DNA from: a bacterium BMS3Bbin14
GTDB taxonomy: Bacteria > Desulfobacterota > Desulfobulbia > Desulfobulbales > Desulfobulbaceae
Reading direction: 5' to 3'
Assembly (NCBI GenBank): GCA_002897615.1
Contig: BDTX01000008.1
Span: 1-58,490, forward strand
DNA length: 58,490 bases
Shown in pieces: positions 54,147-58,490 of this stretch. Under the pieces are notes generated by a model that searched no databases, was not told where the DNA came from, and was given only the letters and a program-made list of their open reading frames with translations. The stretch's first letter is position 1; every line of letters begins with the position of its first letter. The translations under genes and the position numbers were made by a program.

Positions 54147-56861
54147 ATGGAACAACCGACTGTCATCCTGAAAAAATGCAGCCTGTCGCCGATCTGGATT
54201 CTGCCCCTGATTGCCCTGGGCATCGGCGCCTGGCTGCTCTATTCCAGTTATCGCGATGCCGGCATCAAGTGCACCATCCATTTTGACAATGCCGAGGGGG
54301 TCACAGTCGACAAGACCGAGGTTCGCTACAAGGGCGTGGCAATGGGGCTGGTCAAGGACGTCACTGTGGACAAAAACCTGCAGGGCGTCAATCTCCTGGT
54401 GATGATGAAGAGAAAGGCCCGGTCGAGCCTGGTTGCGGACAGCAAGTTCTGGATCGTCCGGCCGGAGATCTCGGCCGGCCGGGTGAGCGGCCTCGGCACC
54501 CTGCTTTCCGGCAGTTATATCGCCATGCGGCCCGGGACCTCGGCCGTGGCGGCCACCAATTTTCAAGGCCTGTCCGGTCCCCCGGCCCTGTCGCCCCATA
54601 CCCCCGGCCTGAACATCATCCTCAAGGCGGACGCCCTCTTTTCCCTGCAGCGGGGCTCGCCGGTCTATGCCAAAAATCTCAAGATCGGCGAGGTCCAGGA
54701 CTACCACCTCGCCCCGGACAACTCGATCGTCATTGCGGTCCATATCCGGCCGAAGTTCAGCCGTCTGATTCGGACCGGCACCCGGTTCTGGAATTCAAGC
54801 GGCATCTCCATTGAAGGGAACCTGCAATCCGGCTTCAACCTGCGGACGGCGTCCCTGGCCGCGCTGATCTATGGCGGTATTTCCTGCGGCACCCCGGCCT
54901 CGCTGCGCGCTTCCAGTCCGCAGGCGGTCAACGGCCAGAGTTTCGCTCTCTACCGGGATTTCGATGCGGCCCAATACGGCCTGCCCATGACCCTGAAACT
55001 GGTCTCGGGCAACGGCATCATCGAGGGTAAGACCAGGGTCATGTACCAGGGCATCAAGGCCGGGGTGGTCAAGAAAATCACCGTCAACAACGATAAAATC
55101 CATTCGGTCACCGCGGAAATCCTGCTCGACCCGAGGGTAGGGGACATCCTGAGGGAGGGCACCCGTTTCTGGGTGATCCGGCCCCGGATCTCCATTGACG
55201 GCATCCGTAACCTCGATGCCATCCTCTTCGGCCCTTACATCAGCCTGCAACCCGGCAACGGGGCGTTCCGGGATCATTTCACCGCCCAGAGCGGCCCGAT
55301 GCCCCGGCCGGCCCGGCGGCCGGGCCGGCATTACACCCTGGTGGCAAAAAACGGCGGCTCCCTGGAGGTCGGCAGCCCGGTGCTGTATAAAAAAATGGTG
55401 GTGGGCGAGATCAATACCCTGGCTCTGGCAGCCGACGGCGAATCCCTCCGGGTCGGTATCCTGGTGTATGATAATTTTACGCACCTGGTCAGGAAAGACA
55501 GCGTCTTCTGGGACGTCAGCGGCATCTCGGTGGATGCCGGTCTGTCGCATTTCAAACTCAACATCGCCTCTGTCAAGTCCATCCTGGACGGCGGCGTTGC
55601 CCTGGTCAACCCCGCCGCCCCCGGCCGCCGCCGGGCCGCTCCGGCCGCCGCCGGGGCCAGGTTTAAGCTCTTTGCCAGCTATGCCGCTGCGGTCAAGGCC
55701 CGGCCCGGCCTGCGGCCCCGGGGGCTGGCCCTGCGGCTTACGGCCGCAAGCTCACACTCCCTGCAAACCGGCTCGCCCGTCCTCTTTAAAAACATCACGG
55801 TCGGCGAAATAACCGGGTTCGAACTCAATCGCGATCACCGGGGCGTCCTGCTCGATATCCTGATTTACAGGAAATATGCCGGCCTGGTCCGTTCTTCAAC
55901 GCGGTTCTACAACTGCTCCGGTTTTTCCATCAATACGGGCCTCGGGGGGATTGACGTGCGGGCGGGCTCCCTGGAATCCGTGGTGGCGGGCGGCATTTCC
56001 TTTTTTACTCCCGGGCCGGGAACCAAGGTGAAGCCGGGCCGGAAATTCGTGCTGTACGGGGATTATGACACGGCCCGCCTCAATGACGGCCTTCATCTCA
56101 CCATCCACCTGGACCGGGCGGCGGGCGTCGGGGCCAAAACCCCCTTGAAATTCAAGGGGCTTGAGATCGGCCTGGTCGAAAAGCTTCGTTTTTCCCCGGA
56201 CATGCGGGGTGTTATAGCTGACTGCCTGGTCAGGAAAGACACCGCGGCCCTGTTTCGCGACCACAGCCGCCTGGCGCTGGTCCGGCCGAAAATCAGCCTC
56301 TCCGGCATACAACACCTTGAAACAATCGTCACCGGATCATATATTAACGTCATCCCCGGGAGCGGAAACCGGCGCACGGATTTTACCATTTTGTCCGTAC
56401 CCCCGGGGCCGGATGCCGCCGCCGACCTGAATATTGTTCTGGAAACGCCCCGGCCCGGCTCGCTCGGCGAGAACAGCCCGGTTTATTACCGGCAGGTGCA
56501 GGTCGGCCGGGTGACCGGTATCGGGCTGTCGCCGACGGCCCAAAAGGTCTGGGTCCGGGTTAAAATTTATGCCGCCGATGCCGCCCTGGTCCACAAGGGG
56601 ACCAAATTCTGGCTGGTCAGCGGCATCAAGATGTCCGGCGGCCTGTTTTCCGGCTTCACCATCGACTCGGAATCGATTGAGTCAATTGTCGCGGGCGGCA
56701 TTGCCCTGGCCACGCCGGCGGGGAAAGAAATGGGTGCCAGGGCGGCGGACGGCGATCATTTCACCCTCAGGGCAAAGAGTGAAAGCAGCTGGCTCGACTG
56801 GAGCCCCGAGATCCGGCTCGATACCGGCGCGGCAAAACCGGCGTCCCCGCAACCATGGTAG
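54147..56861 (+). CDS. letB: LetB/PqiB-type MCE-domain lipid transport protein
   Basis: About 904 residues with an N-terminal membrane helix (PIWILPLIALGIGAWLLY) and seven MCE domains, marked by repeating segments such as GVTVDKTEVRYKGVAMGLV, GIIEGKTRVMYQGIKAGVV and GSLGENSPVYYRQVQVGRV. Seven MCE domains and this length match LetB (YebT), which forms a long tunnel across the periplasm, rather than the three-domain PqiB. The ATG follows GCGAGGA. A short proline-rich linker of PGRRRAAPAAAGA separates domains 4 and 5. Confidence 0.92.
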   Translation: MEQPTVILKKCSLSPIWILPLIALGIGAWLLYSSYRDAGIKCTIHFDNAEGVTVDKTEVRYKGVAMGLVKDVTVDKNLQGVNLLVMMKRKARSSLVADSKFWIVRPEISAGRVSGLGTLLSGSYIAMRPGTSAVAATNFQGLSGPPALSPHTPGLNIILKADALFSLQRGSPVYAKNLKIGEVQDYHLAPDNSIVIAVHIRPKFSRLIRTGTRFWNSSGISIEGNLQSGFNLRTASLAALIYGGISCGTPASLRASSPQAVNGQSFALYRDFDAAQYGLPMTLKLVSGNGIIEGKTRVMYQGIKAGVVKKITVNNDKIHSVTAEILLDPRVGDILREGTRFWVIRPRISIDGIRNLDAILFGPYISLQPGNGAFRDHFTAQSGPMPRPARRPGRHYTLVAKNGGSLEVGSPVLYKKMVVGEINTLALAADGESLRVGILVYDNFTHLVRKDSVFWDVSGISVDAGLSHFKLNIASVKSILDGGVALVNPAAPGRRRAAPAAAGARFKLFASYAAAVKARPGLRPRGLALRLTAASSHSLQTGSPVLFKNITVGEITGFELNRDHRGVLLDILIYRKYAGLVRSSTRFYNCSGFSINTGLGGIDVRAGSLESVVAGGISFFTPGPGTKVKPGRKFVLYGDYDTARLNDGLHLTIHLDRAAGVGAKTPLKFKGLEIGLVEKLRFSPDMRGVIADCLVRKDTAALFRDHSRLALVRPKISLSGIQHLETIVTGSYINVIPGSGNRRTDFTILSVPPGPDAAADLNIVLETPRPGSLGENSPVYYRQVQVGRVTGIGLSPTAQKVWVRVKIYAADAALVHKGTKFWLVSGIKMSGGLFSGFTIDSESIESIVAGGIALATPAGKEMGARAADGDHFTLRAKSESSWLDWSPEIRLDTGAAKPASPQPW

Positions 56862-56886
56862 GTTGGGTTGAGGAACGAAACCCAAC
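56859..56886. repeat. Short inverted repeat overlapping the letB stop
   Basis: TAGGTTGGGTTGAGGAACGA followed by AACCCAAC: a GGGTT/AACCC stem with a small loop, of the widespread GTTGGGTT type. It begins at the letB TAG. Confidence 0.55.
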
Positions 56887-56893
56887 GATTGAG

Positions 56894-57020
56894 GGACTCG
56901 TAAAAAGTCCGCCGCTCCGTTATTCCCGCAAAGGTGGGAATTCAGAACGTAGTTAAATCATTGAATCACCGCCTTCGAGGGAATGACGAAAAATTAGCAA
57001 AATGTAGTTTTTACGAGTCC
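56894..57020. mobile_element. MITE-C element
   Basis: 127 bp with inverted ends GGACTCGTAAAAA and TTTTTACGAGTCC. It contains ATTCCCGCAAAGGTGGGAATTC, a motif frequent in proteobacterial intergenic repeats. It lies upstream of nadA. Confidence 0.75.
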
Positions 57021-57064
57021 ATCACGATTGGCTTTACACTTTAAATCATAACCCGATAACCATT

Positions 57065-58156
57065 ATGAAAATAATCGAAACCATAACCATTGACCAGGAC
57101 CTGATCAATAAACTTGCCGCGCAGGCCAAACCCGCCCCGCCGGTGAGCGGCGCGGAAAAGGAAAAGCTGGTCAGCCGCATCAAGGGGTTGCTTAAAGAGA
57201 AAAACGCGGTCCTGGTGGCCCATTACTACACTGACGATGACCTGCAGATCCTGGCCGACGCGACCGGCGGCTGTGTCTCCGACTCGCTGGAAATGGCCCG
57301 CTTCGGTCATGCCCATGCCGCCGGCACCGTCGTGGTGGCCGGGGTCCGCTTCATGGGCGAGACCGCCAAAATTCTGAATCCGGAAAAACGGGTCCTCATG
57401 CCCTCGCTCGAAGCGGAGTGCTCCCTGGACCTGAGCTGCCGGGCCGACGTTTTCAAGGCCTTCTGCGATGCCCATCCGGACCGGACCGTCGTGGTCTACG
57501 CCAACACCAGCGCCGAGGTCAAGGCCCGCGCCGACTGGGTGGTCACCTCCAGCATTGCCACCCGGATCGTCCGGTACCTGCATGACAAAGGGGAAAAGAT
57601 TATCTGGGCGCCGGACCGCTATCTCGGCGACTATATTCAGAAAACAACCGGGGCGGACATGCTGCTCTGGCCGGGATACTGCGTCGTCCATGACGCTTTC
57701 AAGGCCGATGAACTCCGCAGTCTCCGCCGCCGCTATCCCGAGGCCGCCGTGCTGGTGCATCCGGAATCGCCCATGGACGTGATTGACCAGGCCGACGTTG
57801 TCGGCTCCACGACCCGGTTGATCAAGGCGGTCACTGAACTGGATAACGATATCTTCATCGTGGCCACCGACCTTGGTATTTTCCATAAAATGAGAGAGGC
57901 CGCGCCCGGCAAGCGCTTCCTGGAGGCCCCGACCGGCGGCACCGGCGCCAGCTGCCTGAGCTGCGCCCACTGTCCCTGGATGGCCATGAACAGCCTCGCC
58001 GGCCTCGCCCACGCCCTGGAGACGGGGGCCAACGAGGTCTACGTGGACCCGGAGCTGGGAAAAAGGGCCATGGTCCCGGTCAAGCGCATGCTCGACTTTG
58101 CCGCGCAGTTGAAGATGAAGGCCATTGGCGACGCCAACATCGTTTCGCCGGCCTGA
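57065..58156 (+). CDS. nadA: Quinolinate synthase
   Basis: Condenses iminoaspartate with dihydroxyacetone phosphate to quinolinate in NAD synthesis, using a 4Fe-4S cluster. 363 residues. Motifs: [30 protein letters not shown], and the cysteine set [14 protein letters not shown] with [10 protein letters not shown]. No clear strong ribosome site precedes the ATG. No nadB or nadC is within the window. Confidence 0.96.
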   Translation: MKIIETITIDQDLINKLAAQAKPAPPVSGAEKEKLVSRIKGLLKEKNAVLVAHYYTDDDLQILADATGGCVSDSLEMARFGHAHAAGTVVVAGVRFMGETAKILNPEKRVLMPSLEAECSLDLSCRADVFKAFCDAHPDRTVVVYANTSAEVKARADWVVTSSIATRIVRYLHDKGEKIIWAPDRYLGDYIQKTTGADMLLWPGYCVVHDAFKADELRSLRRRYPEAAVLVHPESPMDVIDQADVVGSTTRLIKAVTELDNDIFIVATDLGIFHKMREAAPGKRFLEAPTGGTGASCLSCAHCPWMAMNSLAGLAHALETGANEVYVDPELGKRAMVPVKRMLDFAAQLKMKAIGDANIVSPA

Positions 58157-58214
58157 GCAGAGGAGACAGGAGACAGGGGACAGGAAACAGGAGACGGGAG
58201 ACAGACACCAAACT
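58157..58214 (+). repeat. GGAGACAG minisatellite
   Basis: Irregular tandem copies of GGAGACAG/GGGGACAG/GGAAACAG after nadA, about 45 bases. Simple-sequence tract, no gene. Confidence 0.6.
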
Positions 58215-58215
58215 A

Positions 58216-58256
58216 CCTGGATCAGTGAGCATTCGAGAACGGTGCCGCAGATTCAG
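58216..58256 (+). mobile_element. MITE-A copy 18, minimal remnant
   Basis: CCTGGATCAGTGAGCATTCG continues as the left end to about GGTGC and then joins CGCAGATTCAGG, an imperfect right end. Only about 41 bases remain. The right piece is part of the tandem repeat that follows. Confidence 0.55.
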
Positions 58257-58490
58257 GTAGTCGCTGCCGTTCGCTATAGTTTGCCTATGCGGTCGGGAGT
58301 GACCGCGTGCAGATGTGGTAACCTGTAAAGCGCCGCAGGTGCCGCAGATTCAGGTAGTCGCTTCCGTTCGCTATAGTTTGCCTATGCGGTCGGGAGTGAC
58401 CGCGTGCAGATGTGGTAACCTGTAAAGCGCCGCAGGTGCCGCAGATTCAGGTAGTCGCTTCCGTTCGCTATAGTTTGCCTATGCGGTCGG
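58243..58490 (+). repeat. 97-bp tandem repeat array at window end
   Basis: Units start at 58243, 58340 and 58437, spaced exactly 97 bases, with one visible change (CTGCC versus CTTCC). The third unit is cut by the window edge. Each unit contains GCGGTCGGGAGTGACCGC, a 6-bp stem-loop, and CCGCAGATTCAGG, which resembles a MITE-A right end. There are no spacers, so it is a satellite and not a CRISPR. Confidence 0.88.

Noticed and set aside
58243..58490. Possible CRISPR array
   Set aside because: Units are contiguous 97-bp copies with no variable spacers.

Overview
The window looks like a GC-rich chromosome segment of a Gram-negative sulfate-reducer-type bacterium (Desulfobacterota, probably close to Desulfobulbales). 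This is inferred from gene content: LetA/LetB-type outer-membrane lipid transport, an F-terminated porin, a folate-type TrmFO, NikR, an HMT-MTHFR fusion, stand-alone hisB, rplM-rpsI-argC order and many large sensor kinases. No rRNA or named marker is present, so the taxonomy is tentative. There is no prophage, CRISPR array or intact IS transposase.

Layout. 0.3-0.9 kb: AT-rich Phd/ParE-type toxin-antitoxin pair. 1-6.5 kb (minus strand): uppP, nikR, a small zinc-ribbon/HEAT protein, hflX, a lipoprotein and hisB. 6.7-10.4 kb: tRNA-Gly, rplM-rpsI, terminator, argC-truA, maf. 10.6-14.9 kb: a CNB-PilZ protein, a chromosomal primase-helicase-like protein and a VKOR-thioredoxin protein. 15.8-21.4 kb: a three-gene signalling locus. 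21.6-22.2 kb: two small His-rich YHS/metal proteins. 22.6-33.7 kb (minus strand): trmFO, a 3D lipoprotein, ahcY, metK, an HMT/MTHFR fusion (together a methyl cycle), ilvC and a P-type ATPase. 34.6-36.8 kb: porin and DedA. 37.4-40.1 kb: a lower-GC accessory group with an EF-hand protein, a NAL1-like trypsin-fold protease, an unrecognised Tyr/Trp-rich protein and a small anchored protein. 40.4-46.3 kb (minus strand): a fatty-acid-like cluster (FabZ-, FabG-, two CrtI-like flavoproteins, ACP, KAS) downstream of acs and alaS. 51.4-58.2 kb: ArsR regulator, DUF2892 protein, letA-letB, nadA. The right edge runs into a 97-bp tandem repeat.

The most striking feature is not a gene. About 18 intergenic loci carry copies or fragments of one MITE-like element: terminal inverted repeats CCTGAATCCGTGA, full length about 217-244 bp, and exact 5-bp target-site duplications in seven copies (TTTAA, ATACT, AACTT, TATTA, TCAAA, AGAGA, CTAAG). 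Several derivatives have internal deletions bounded by short direct repeats. The element sits at gene ends and supplies the stop codon of at least four genes (Leu-Asn-Pro-stop or a similar tail). At least four other repeat families share the intergenic space.

The best candidates for undescribed biology are this element family, the NAL1-like protease module with its apparent stand-alone copy of the protease's N-terminal domain, and the CrtI/FabF/ACP cluster, which resembles gene sets proposed for unusual (ladderane-type) lipid synthesis.
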